Positions 6,084 through 11,297 of a DNA stretch of 11,297 nt are shown one piece after another. How positions within the stretch are numbered: the first letter of the stretch is position 1; each line of letters starts with the position of its first letter. Source of the stretch: FEN-1219 sp037445815 (GTDB taxonomy: Bacteria > Pseudomonadota > Gammaproteobacteria > Steroidobacterales > Rariloculaceae). Location of the stretch: NCBI GenBank assembly GCA_037445815.1, contig JBBIJV010000116.1, forward strand, positions 1 through 11,297, read 5' to 3'. The notes beneath the pieces are model-generated. The model was given only the letters and a program-made list of their open reading frames with translations, did no database searches and was not told where the DNA came from. Both the position numbers and the translations under genes were made by a program.

Positions 6084-7568
6084 TCAATCGGTCACGCAAC
6101 GAAAGTTCGAGGCGTCCTTCAAGTCGCCCGAGCCGTCGTATTTGGCATGAGCGGGATACGCGCAGATGGGCCTCTCGATGCCCGACACGCTGCCGGTGGC
6201 GGCCATCTCGTCGGGCGCTACATCGTGCTCGCGCCATTGCTCGAGGGCCGTCAGCGTGTCGAACGTATCGACGCCGGGGCCGCCGCGGCAGTGTCCCATG
6301 CCGGGCGCCAGGAAGAGCCGCAGCCAATCGCCCTGGTCCGGCCCGAGCTCCTCGCGGACGCTCTCGTAGTAGAGCACAGTGTTCTCGGGGGTGATGCCCG
6401 TGTCACGCCAACCGGCGTACAGCAGCAGCTTGCCGCCATGGGCCTTGAACGCGCGCAGGTCGGGGTCGACGGCGTCGACGAACCCCACCGCCGCGTCGAT
6501 GCGCGGGAGGTCGCGGTCGAGATCGAACTGCCGCCAGTCATAGCCCAAGTCCTGGAAGCCCAGAATCCGGATCGAGTCGAACGCGAACGAGCCGGGGCCA
6601 TCTTGCGAGCTCGGCATCGCCGGAATCGGATTGCCGAGCGCCTGCCCCGAGAACACGAGCTCGCCGTTGCGCAGGCGCAGGCCGCCGTAAAACGTCTGCA
6701 CGGTGTTGAGCTCGCCGGGCGTCAAGCAGCTATCCGTCGCGCCGCTCGACCCGCAGGCGAGCGAACTGAAATCGAACGAGCACTGGCGCGGGTTGTTCAA
6801 GAAGCCTTCGCCGAGCGTATCGCACTGCTTCATGACGGCCTCGTTGACGAGCTCCGCTTTCTTCTCGGAGAGCGCCTCTTCCGGGTGGCGCGCGAGCCGA
6901 ATGCTGCGATACGCGCCCGCGGTGTGCATGTGCACGTGCCGATTCGCGAGCGCGCCGGCGATGATGCCGTCGAAGTCCCCGGGATAGCGCTGCGCGGCCA
7001 TCACGCCTTGGCGGCCGCCCGTCGAGCAGCCTTTGAAATACGAGTAGTCGAGCGGATCCGCGTAGAACACGTCGATGATCCGCTTCGCCTTGACGGTCAT
7101 GTCGTGCATCGCGCGATAGGCGAAATCGACGATCTTCTCGGGGTGCCCGAGCGCGAACATGCCGGCCGGGCCGTCGGCCTCGGAGTGCCCGGTGTCGGTG
7201 CCGGCCGTCGCGTAACCGCGCCGCAGCGCCGCCTGCATGTCGCCGTAGCCCTGGATCGCCCCGGCCCAGCCGCCGTTGCCGACGGCGAGGAACTTGCCGT
7301 TCCAGTTCTCCGTCGGCAGCCAGAGCTCGACGTTGATGTGCGAATCGGCCGTCGGTGTCAGCACGAGCTTCACGCGGCAGTGCTGCGGGATCGGCTCCGG
7401 CGGCGGACCCGAGCGCTGCGTGGGACGCGACTCCGCATCGTCGGGCTTGAAGAGCCCGGCCGCGACGTCGACGGCGCTCGTGATCTTCGCGCGCTCGAGC
7501 TCGAGGCTCGTGAGCTCCGCGCAAGTCATGTTCAACGCTCCGGATGCCGCGACGACGATGGCGAGCAT
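6084..7568 (-). CDS. Tannase/feruloyl esterase family hydrolase, secreted
   Basis: A 494-residue α/β-hydrolase of the tannase/feruloyl esterase family (PF07519), which cleaves ester bonds of gallate, ferulate or related aromatic acids, normally outside the cytoplasm. The nucleophile motif GCSTGGRQG (180-188) places Ser182. Asp389 (AGWRDTGITPEN) and His426 (APGMGHCRGG) complete the triad. Cys181 and Cys427 form the family's disulfide that bridges Ser and His (CS-D-HC motif). The ATG at 7568 is set by GGAGG six bases upstream. The N-terminus (MLAIVVAASGALNMTCAEL) looks like a short signal sequence but lacks a positively charged n-region. The lid-domain calcium loop is shortened: CDTLGEGFLNNPRQC (249-263) lacks the usual spaced aspartates. 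Divergent from the thioredoxin gene (153-bp gap). Family certain; substrate unknown. Confidence 0.93.
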   Translation of the reverse strand: MLAIVVAASGALNMTCAELTSLELERAKITSAVDVAAGLFKPDDAESRPTQRSGPPPEPIPQHCRVKLVLTPTADSHINVELWLPTENWNGKFLAVGNGGWAGAIQGYGDMQAALRRGYATAGTDTGHSEADGPAGMFALGHPEKIVDFAYRAMHDMTVKAKRIIDVFYADPLDYSYFKGCSTGGRQGVMAAQRYPGDFDGIIAGALANRHVHMHTAGAYRSIRLARHPEEALSEKKAELVNEAVMKQCDTLGEGFLNNPRQCSFDFSSLACGSSGATDSCLTPGELNTVQTFYGGLRLRNGELVFSGQALGNPIPAMPSSQDGPGSFAFDSIRILGFQDLGYDWRQFDLDRDLPRIDAAVGFVDAVDPDLRAFKAHGGKLLLYAGWRDTGITPENTVLYYESVREELGPDQGDWLRLFLAPGMGHCRGGPGVDTFDTLTALEQWREHDVAPDEMAATGSVSGIERPICAYPAHAKYDGSGDLKDASNFRCVTD

Positions 7569-7573
7569 GGGTC

Positions 7574-7578
7574 CCCTC
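7574..7578 (-). promoter_or_regulatory. Ribosome binding site fixing the tannase start
   Basis: On the minus strand AGCGGAGGGGACCC precedes the ATG at 7568. The strong GGAGG core decides this start over the much longer frame that is open upstream. Confidence 0.75.
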
Positions 7579-7721
7579 CGCTTTGTGGCGCGAGCTTCGG
7601 GCGCGCGTCGACGGCTACATTGGCGCGCCGGCCCGGCGCGGGTCAAGCCGGCGCGGCCAAGGCCGCCAGCAGCGCGCCGCCCGGCTTGAGGTTCCGCGCG
7701 CACGCCCTCACATCGGCGCTC

Positions 7722-8183
7722 ATGACCGACGTCGACGTCCTCCGCTGCGCAAATTGCGGAACCGCGAATCGCGTGCCCCGCGACAAGCTCGCGAAAGGCC
7801 TCACGCCGAAGTGCGGCCGCTGCAAGCGAGCGCTTGCGCCGGCAAGCGCTGGCCCGCTGACCGTGACCGATGCGACGTTCGCGGCCGACGTCGAGCGCTC
7901 GCCGCTGCCGGTGCTCGTCGACGCCTGGGCCGCCTGGTGCGGGCCCTGCCGCATGATTGCGCCGGCGATCGACGAGCTCGCCGCCGAGCTCGCGGGTCGA
8001 GTCCGCGTCGCGAAGCTCAACGTCGACGAAAATCCGGCGACGGCGCGGCGGTTCGACATCCGCAGCATCCCGACGCTGCTCGTCTTCGCCGGCGGGCGCG
8101 AGGTCGACCGCATCGTGGGCGCGCAATCGAAGCAAGCGATTCGGGCGCGCGTCGATCGCGTCGTCGCGAGCCGGGCGAGCTGA
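7722..8183 (+). CDS. trxC: Thioredoxin 2 (TrxC-like), zinc-ribbon thioredoxin
   Basis: A 153-residue thioredoxin 2. An N-terminal zinc ribbon carries CANC (9-12) and CGRC (31-34). The thioredoxin fold then follows with active site WCGPC (72-76), reached through VLVDAWAAW, and the cis-proline loop RSIPT (114-118, Pro117). TrxC reduces protein disulfides in the cytoplasm using thioredoxin reductase and in Escherichia coli belongs to the oxidative-stress response; the zinc ribbon is redox-sensitive there. I chose the ATG at 7722 because it starts the recognisable zinc-ribbon sequence, although no strong Shine-Dalgarno is visible; the frame stays open far upstream but is low-complexity. The gene is convergent with murI, with 13 nt between the stop codons, and divergent from the tannase gene. 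Confidence 0.92.
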   Translation: MTDVDVLRCANCGTANRVPRDKLAKGLTPKCGRCKRALAPASAGPLTVTDATFAADVERSPLPVLVDAWAAWCGPCRMIAPAIDELAAELAGRVRVAKLNVDENPATARRFDIRSIPTLLVFAGGREVDRIVGAQSKQAIRARVDRVVASRAS

Positions 8184-8197
8184 GCTGAGCGCAGCTC
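8182..8197. terminator. Short hairpin between convergent trxC and murI stops
   Basis: GAGCTG-AGCG-CAGCTC forms a 6-bp stem with a 4-nt loop spanning the 13-nt gap between the two stop codons. It is preceded by a GAGCT direct repeat. No T-run follows on either strand, so it may only weakly terminate. Confidence 0.3.
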
Positions 8198-8982
8198 TAC
8201 AACGCTTCGACGAGCACGGACTTGCCCCAGAGGCGGCTCATCGTGCGCGCGGCCGGGCCGGCCTGCCCCGTCGTCCAGAACCGCTCCTCGGGCTTCAAGT
8301 CGATGCGGCCGATCAAGGCCGCGGGCAACCGCCGCACGACTTGTCGCGCGACGGCTTCGCCCGTGTCGATGAGCTGCACGGCAGGGCCCACCGCTTCGGC
8401 GATCACGGGGCGCAAGAAAGGAAAATGCGTGCAGCCGAGCACGATCGTGTCCGCGCCGCGCTCGGTGAGCGGGCGAGTATACTTCGCGACCAGCTCGCGC
8501 GTCGCCTGGCTCGCAAGCTCGCCGGCCTCGACCTGCTCGACGAGACCCGGGCATGCCTGCGTCACGATCTCGACGTCGCCGGCGTACTGCTCGAGCAGCG
8601 CGGCGAAGCGCGCGCTTTCGAGCGTACCCACCGTCGCGAGCACGCCGACCACGCCAGTGCGCGTCGCGCTGACGGCCGGCTTCACGGCGGGCTCCATGGC
8701 GATGATCGGCACGGCGATGCACTCGCGCAGCATGGAGGCCGCGGCGGCCGTGGCCGTGTTGCAGGCGATCACGACGGCCGCGGCACCTTGGCGCAGCAAG
8801 AACTCGGTCAGCGTCAGCGAGCGCTCGCGGATGTAGTCCTGCGACTTGTCGCCGTAGGGCACGTGGCCCGAGTCGGCGACGTAGAGCAGCGGGACGCGCG
8901 GCAGCTGGGCGCGGACGTGCTTCAATACCGAGAGGCCGCCGACGCCGGAGTCGAAGACGCCGATGGCTTTAGCGTCGGTCAC
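8197..8982 (-). CDS. murI: Glutamate racemase
   Basis: A 261-residue glutamate racemase, which converts L- to D-glutamate for peptidoglycan stem peptides in the cytoplasm. The hallmarks are all present: GVFDSGVGGLSVL at 8-20 with Asp11/Ser12, VPYG (41-44), the first catalytic cysteine Cys74 in ACNTATAAA, and the second, Cys184, in GCTHFPFL with His186. The length is typical. The start is GTG at 8982, which begins the conserved N-terminal β-strand; the only ribosome-binding candidate is a weak AGCGGA about 12 nt away. It lies 181 bp downstream of the MerR-family gene on the same strand, with a hairpin between them, so it probably has its own promoter. No clear promoter was found by eye. Confidence 0.96.
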   Translation of the reverse strand: MTDAKAIGVFDSGVGGLSVLKHVRAQLPRVPLLYVADSGHVPYGDKSQDYIRERSLTLTEFLLRQGAAAVVIACNTATAAAASMLRECIAVPIIAMEPAVKPAVSATRTGVVGVLATVGTLESARFAALLEQYAGDVEIVTQACPGLVEQVEAGELASQATRELVAKYTRPLTERGADTIVLGCTHFPFLRPVIAEAVGPAVQLIDTGEAVARQVVRRLPAALIGRIDLKPEERFWTTGQAGPAARTMSRLWGKSVLVEAL

Positions 8983-9108
8983 CTGCGCCGATCCGCTCTT
9001 CGAATTGATTGTCGTCGCGTGTCACGCCCCGCCCCCGAAGCGTCCCTATTTCGGCAGCAGCGACTCTAGTCCGGGGCGGCGGCCTTGGGCAACTTCGTGC
9101 GTGCCACT

Positions 9109-9147
9109 CGGTCGTCTCTCGTCAGAAAAGTCAAAGCGAGACGACCG
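9109..9147. terminator. Inverted repeat downstream of the MerR-family gene
   Basis: CGGTCGTCTC (9109-9118) and GAGACGACCG (9138-9147) are perfect 10-bp arms around a 19-nt loop, 17 nt past the regulator's stop. There is no U-tract on the minus strand. It may be a transcript-end or mRNA-stabilising hairpin, or alternatively an operator upstream of murI. Confidence 0.4.
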
Positions 9148-9163
9148 GTTGCGCGCTTGCCGG

Positions 9164-9586
9164 CTAGAAGCGCGGGCGGGTTGCGTTGGCGCGGATGGCG
9201 GCGGCGAGATATTGCGTGAGGCCGGGGGCGTGCTTGTCGATGCTCTCGGCGTAGCGCGCGTCGGATTCCCAGAGGTCGGCGAGGCCGCAGTGCATTTTCG
9301 AGCTGCACGGATAGAACCAGCGGTCGATCGACAAGCGGTGGCGCTCGGCGGCGTCCATTGCGCGCGGCTCGTCGGGGCGCACGCCGGCGTCGCGCGCTGC
9401 GCGTGCATCCGCGAGGATCGCGGCCTGCTCTTCCTTGATCTTCCGCCAGTCGGATTCGGTGTACGACTTGGCGCGCTTCACGGATGTGTTGTAGGCGTCG
9501 GTGTCGCCCCAGCCCTGCTCGGCCTCGGCGGCATAGTGTTCGGGGTCGAAGCCGTCGAAGACTTTTTTTAGGTCGACGTTGCTCAT
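9164..9586 (-). CDS. Possible internal start: stand-alone TipAS-like domain
   Basis: Met117 of the regulator (ATG at 9586-9584) is preceded, six bases away, by GAGGAG (plus-strand 9593-9598), a far better ribosome binding site than that of the full-length gene. Starting there gives 140 residues containing only the drug-binding domain. Streptomyces tipA makes both a full-length TipAL and a TipAS of about 144 residues from an internal start, so this is an alternative product of the same gene and not a separate locus. The GAGGAG also encodes Glu-Glu, so chance is possible. Confidence 0.5.
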   Translation of the reverse strand: MSNVDLKKVFDGFDPEHYAAEAEQGWGDTDAYNTSVKRAKSYTESDWRKIKEEQAAILADARAARDAGVRPDEPRAMDAAERHRLSIDRWFYPCSSKMHCGLADLWESDARYAESIDKHAPGLTQYLAAAIRANATRPRF

Positions 9587-9934
9587 CTCGTTCTCCTCGA
9601 GTGCGTGGAGTGCCGCGTCGATCGAGCGAATCATGGCGGCTGAGCGCTCGGCCCGCGCGGCGAGCTCGGCGCGCTGCGCGAGCAGCGCGCTGCGCCGATC
9701 GAAGCTCGGATCGTCGAGCGCGCGGCGAATGGCCTCGAGCGACAAGCCGAGCTCGCGCCCGATCAGGATTTGCTGCAAGCGCAGGAGGTCGTCGTCGTCG
9801 TAGAGCCGATAGCCGGCCGCGCTGCGGGCGCTCGGCACGAGCAGTCCGATCGAGTCGTAGTGGTGCAGCGCGCGCACCGTGAGCCCGGAGAGCTGCGCGA
9901 CGTCGCTGACCAAGTACGTGCATCGTGGCGGCAT
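9164..9934 (-). CDS. MerR-family regulator with TipAS drug-binding domain (TipAL-like)
   Basis: A 256-residue TipA-type activator. Residues about 6-75 are the MerR winged helix (YLVSDVAQLSGLTVRALHHYD, then GYRLYDDDDLLRLQQI). A linking coiled coil spans about 79-116. Residues about 125-248 match the TipAS antibiotic-recognition domain (FDPEHYAAEAEQGWGDTDAY; ESDWRKIKEE; ERHRLSIDRWFYPC; DKHAPGLTQYL). Cys210 in WFYPC aligns by context with the TipAL cysteine that binds thiostrepton covalently. Relatives include TipAL, SkgA and AlbA, which respond to peptide antibiotics or stress. A MerR-style promoter lies directly upstream and would make the mRNA leaderless, which fits the poor Shine-Dalgarno before ATG 9934. 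A second start, for a TipAS-like short form, is at 9586. The inducer and targets other than itself are unknown. Confidence 0.94.
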   Translation of the reverse strand: MPPRCTYLVSDVAQLSGLTVRALHHYDSIGLLVPSARSAAGYRLYDDDDLLRLQQILIGRELGLSLEAIRRALDDPSFDRRSALLAQRAELAARAERSAAMIRSIDAALHALEENEMSNVDLKKVFDGFDPEHYAAEAEQGWGDTDAYNTSVKRAKSYTESDWRKIKEEQAAILADARAARDAGVRPDEPRAMDAAERHRLSIDRWFYPCSSKMHCGLADLWESDARYAESIDKHAPGLTQYLAAAIRANATRPRF

Positions 9935-9940
9935 GGCGGC

Positions 9941-9971
9941 ACTTTAGGGCCTCACGCCGCGTGAGGGTCAA
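9941..9971 (-). promoter_or_regulatory. MerR-type promoter with operator in a 19-bp spacer
   Basis: On the minus strand TTGACC (9971-9966) and TAAAGT (9946-9941) are separated by exactly 19 bp, the long spacing typical of MerR-activated promoters. A perfect 7-3-7 inverted repeat, CCTCACG-CCG-CGTGAGG (9950-9966), fills the spacer. The -10 ends 6 nt before the ATG, so transcription should begin at or next to the start codon. This predicts autoregulation by the gene it drives. Confidence 0.68.
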
Positions 9972-10025
9972 GCGCGCGCAGGCGCGGACGGCGACGGACG
10001 CCGGCGAGGGAAGGCCAAGGCGAGA

Positions 10026-10060
10026 GCGGGCACACCCGCCGTGCGCGACGGGCGTGCCGC
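10026..10060 (-). terminator. Strong hairpin after the PRC-barrel gene
   Basis: GGCACACCCG (10029-10038) pairs with CGGGCGTGCC (10049-10058), including one G-U wobble on the minus-strand transcript. Two further pairs extend the stem across a bulge. It begins 5 nt past the stop codon. No U-tract follows, so it is a terminator or 3'-end stabilising element by position only. It separates the gene from the downstream MerR promoter. Confidence 0.45.
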
Positions 10061-10064
10061 AGTA

Positions 10065-10430
10065 TCAGTGCCAGTAAGGCTTCGTGCCGTAGTGGCTGAA
10101 CGCGCGATCGCGAAATTGTAGGCCGTCGCCCTTCGTCAACGCGTCGAGCGAATCCGCGGGAGCGCTCTTCAACTGCTCCGTCGTGAACGAGACGACGTAG
10201 CCGCCGGTCTTCGGATCGTAATCGAGCTCGCTCCACGGCACCGGGTGATACTTCTCGCCCATGCCGAGCACGCCGCCGAAGCTGACGGCCGCGAACAACA
10301 TGTTGTTCGACGTCTTCTCGAGCACGATGTCCTTCACTTCACCGATCTTCTTCCCGGTGCGATCGAAGACGTCCGTGCCGATCGCCTTGCCGGCGCGAAT
10401 GGCATTCGTGTGTCCCGATGCGGTTGGCAT
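10065..10430 (-). CDS. PRC-barrel domain protein
   Basis: A 121-residue protein made almost entirely of one PRC-barrel domain. It has AGKAIGTDVFDRTGKKIGEV at 13-32, then DIVLEKTSNNMLFAAVSFGG (34-53) and YHPVPWSELDYD (61-72), the classic β-strand pattern. There is no signal peptide or membrane segment. PRC-barrels are small β-barrels used in photosynthetic reaction centres, in RimM and in many uncharacterised stress-related bacterial proteins; nothing here indicates photosynthesis. The ATG at 10430 is fixed by AGGAGG eight bases upstream (plus-strand 10439-10444). A 17-bp near-perfect dyad sits immediately upstream of that site. It appears monocistronic, between tRNA-Thr upstream and a hairpin downstream. 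Domain confident, role unknown. Confidence 0.9.
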   Translation of the reverse strand: MPTASGHTNAIRAGKAIGTDVFDRTGKKIGEVKDIVLEKTSNNMLFAAVSFGGVLGMGEKYHPVPWSELDYDPKTGGYVVSFTTEQLKSAPADSLDALTKGDGLQFRDRAFSHYGTKPYWH

Positions 10431-10445
10431 AGCGTGATCCTCCTT

Positions 10446-10462
10446 GTTCGATCGGATCGAAC
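10446..10462. promoter_or_regulatory. 17-bp dyad next to the PRC-barrel ribosome binding site
   Basis: GTTCGATC-G-GATCGAAC is a perfect inverted repeat with 8-bp arms and a one-base centre, one base upstream of the AGGAGG. It could be an operator for a dimeric regulator overlapping the transcript leader. With a one-base centre it would need to open pairs to form an RNA hairpin. Confidence 0.45.
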
Positions 10463-10563
10463 GCATGCACGCACCGTGCCATTGCGTCGCTCGACGGAGA
10501 AGCGTCGCGCCGCGGCCGCGCGGCGAGTCGAACCTTTCAAAACCGAGAACGCGGCGCAAAAGG

Positions 10564-10638
10564 TGGTGCCGGTGGAGAGGATCGAACTCCCGACCTTCGG
10601 TTTACAAAACCGCTGCACTACCGCTGTGCTACACCGGC
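10564..10638 (-). tRNA. tRNA-Thr (anticodon UGU)
   Basis: A 75-nt cloverleaf with encoded CCA. The acceptor stem GCCGGTG/CACCGGC is fully paired. The D stem is GCAC/GTGC around an AGCGGTA loop, the anticodon loop is TTTGTAA (anticodon TGT), and the T arm is GGGAG-TTCGATC-CTCTC with one G-U pair. The outermost anticodon-stem pair (27-43) is G·A, the only mismatch. It reads ACA and, by wobble, ACG. It lies downstream of the SPOR-domain gene on the same strand and has its own promoter-like element at 10688-10693. I found no second tRNA next to it. Confidence 0.96.
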
Positions 10639-10654
10639 GCCGGCTCGAGCTCCC

Positions 10655-10675
10655 ACCGCCGGTCACGGCGGCGGT
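10655..10675 (-). other. Hairpin in the tRNA-Thr 5' leader
   Basis: ACCGCCG and CGGCGGT form a 7-bp stem with a 7-nt loop, between the predicted transcript start and the mature tRNA 5' end. It is probably part of the leader removed by RNase P, or the end of the SPOR-gene transcript. Confidence 0.35.
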
Positions 10676-10687
10676 CGAACGGCCTGC

Positions 10688-10693
10688 ATTATA
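10688..10693 (-). promoter_or_regulatory. -10 element of the tRNA-Thr promoter
   Basis: A perfect TATAAT on the minus strand followed by the GC-rich stretch GCAGGCCG, like the discriminator of stringently controlled stable-RNA promoters. Transcription would start near 10681, about 43 nt before the tRNA. No good -35 is visible 16-18 bp upstream. Confidence 0.5.
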
Positions 10694-10769
10694 GCCTGCG
10701 CGTCGCCGGCGGCTTGGCGCGCTTGCGCCGAAGCACGTGCGCTGAAGAGTTTCTCTTGCGTCGCGCGCT

Positions 10770-11297
10770 TCAGCCCGGAGCCGTTTCGCAAGGCCGCTGC
10801 TCGAGGCGAAGGATGCGGCCTGGCGGCTGGAGCGATTCGAAGTCGAGCGTCTGGTCCGGCGATAGCGTGACGTCGACCCAATAAACCGTCGCGCGGCGCG
10901 TGCGATCGACGACCTGCGGCTCGAGCCCGAGCGCACGGACCTGTTCGCGGCGCCGGCTGACGCCGCTGATCTCGCTGAACACGCCGAGCGACACGAGGTT
11001 GCCGCTGTCGCTGTTCGGGATGACGTACGAGTCGGCGATGCCGTCCGCGCGCACTTTGGCGAGAATCTCGTTGGCCTCGCGCTCGGTCCGAATCGCCGGG
11101 ATGTAGACCCAGTAGCCGATCCAGACGTCGCCTTCCGCGACGCGCTGCAGCGGCTGATAGCCCGCGCTGCGCAGCGTCGCGGCCGCCGTCGCGGCTTGCG
11201 ACAGCTCACGGAACGGGCCGACGCTCGTGCAACGGCCGGTTGGCGCCGCCTCGCCGCCGCCTCGGCTCGATTCCGCGGACGCGGGCACAGCGCTCGG
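10770..11297 (-). CDS. SPOR domain-containing protein (5' end outside window)
   Basis: The reading frame is open to the right edge, so the N-terminus, where a membrane anchor is usual, is missing. Counting from the GTG at 11288, the visible part has CTSVGPFRELSQAATAAATL (20-39) and YWVYIPAIRTEREANEILAK (59-78). NLVSLGVFSEISGVSRRREQVRALG (97-121) completes the alternating strand-helix pattern of SPOR modules, which bind denuded septal peptidoglycan. In Pseudomonas and relatives a SPOR-type gene lies after coaX (type III pantothenate kinase) and before a tRNA cluster; here tRNA-Thr follows by 131 bp, consistent with that locus. Domain call fairly firm; whether GTG 11288 is a start cannot be judged. 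Confidence 0.85.
   Translation of the reverse strand, partial: PSAVPASAESSRGGGEAAPTGRCTSVGPFRELSQAATAAATLRSAGYQPLQRVAEGDVWIGYWVYIPAIRTEREANEILAKVRADGIADSYVIPNSDSGNLVSLGVFSEISGVSRRREQVRALGLEPQVVDRTRRATVYWVDVTLSPDQTLDFESLQPPGRILRLEQRPCETAPG

Noticed and set aside
7614..7646. Promoter for the tannase gene (TTGACC and TGTAGC on the minus strand)
   Set aside because: The 21-bp spacing is too long and the -10 match is weak, with no operator dyad to suggest a MerR-type arrangement.
7643..7725. Minus-strand peptide resembling a methyltransferase C-terminus (LKPGGALLAAL) in the gap between the tannase and trxC genes
   Set aside because: Only about ten residues look familiar, and the rest of that frame is an Arg-rich shadow of trxC and murI. 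It is insufficient for a gene fragment.
9561..9572. A7 run in the MerR-family gene (codons CTA AAA AAA), matching a -1 frameshift heptamer
   Set aside because: The Lys-Lys is natural for the TipAS domain start, no stimulatory structure is evident, and the GAGGAG is about 23 nt away rather than near 10 as in dnaX. The alternative frame is merely a GC-rich shadow.
10515..10545. A second tRNA (T-loop-like GGTTCGACTC on the minus strand) after tRNA-Thr
   Set aside because: The flanking bases do not form a T stem and no acceptor or anticodon arm is present.
10564..10585. tRNA-Thr 3' end as an integration (att) site
   Set aside because: No integrase gene and no full direct repeat of the tRNA 3' end in the window; only a 9-nt T-arm match near 10450.

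Overview
The window is very G+C-rich (roughly two thirds by eye), densely packed bacterial DNA with no intergenic gap above about 200 bases. Gene content suggests a chromosomal segment of a Gram-negative bacterium, probably Pseudomonadota and possibly a gammaproteobacterium: a periplasmic tannase-family esterase, a lipoprotein-type multicopper oxidase, a zinc-ribbon thioredoxin 2, membrane-spanning one-component regulators, and a SPOR-domain gene followed by tRNA-Thr. The assignment is an inference from gene types. I saw no insertion sequences, phage genes, CRISPR arrays or replication origins.

Layout. Positions 1-1458 (+) hold a 5'-truncated multicopper oxidase that runs tail to tail into a minus-strand pair, a GLOD5-like VOC protein (1455-1859) and an unrecognised zinc-ribbon protein (1869-2222). 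Positions 2393-3553 (+) encode a catalytic-domain-only cobalamin-independent methionine synthase-like enzyme. It overlaps by 19 nt a membrane-anchored TolB-like/TPR protein (3535-5283) whose N-terminus looks like a diverged winged helix. That gene meets, with stop codons overlapping on CTAG, a minus-strand XRE-type membrane regulator (5280-5957). Upstream of the regulator on the same strand is a tannase/feruloyl esterase (6084-7568). Divergent to the esterase is thioredoxin 2 (7722-8183, +), which converges on glutamate racemase murI (8197-8982, -). Then, all on the minus strand, come a TipA-type MerR regulator (9164-9934), a small PRC-barrel protein (10065-10430), tRNA-Thr(UGU) (10564-10638) and a SPOR-domain protein cut by the right edge.

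How the genes may work together. Most are independent housekeeping or stress units: copper oxidation, aldehyde/VOC chemistry, thiol redox, D-glutamate supply for peptidoglycan, and SPOR-type envelope binding. Two features stand out. First, two different membrane-anchored regulator-like proteins sit tail to tail with no room for a terminator. Second, the TipA-type regulator has a MerR-style promoter (TTGACC, 19-bp spacer holding a 7-3-7 inverted repeat, TAAAGT) placed so that transcription should begin at its own ATG. It also has a strong internal ribosome binding site exactly where the stand-alone drug-binding form (TipAS-like) would start. I did not find a clearly new multi-gene defence or biosynthetic system.
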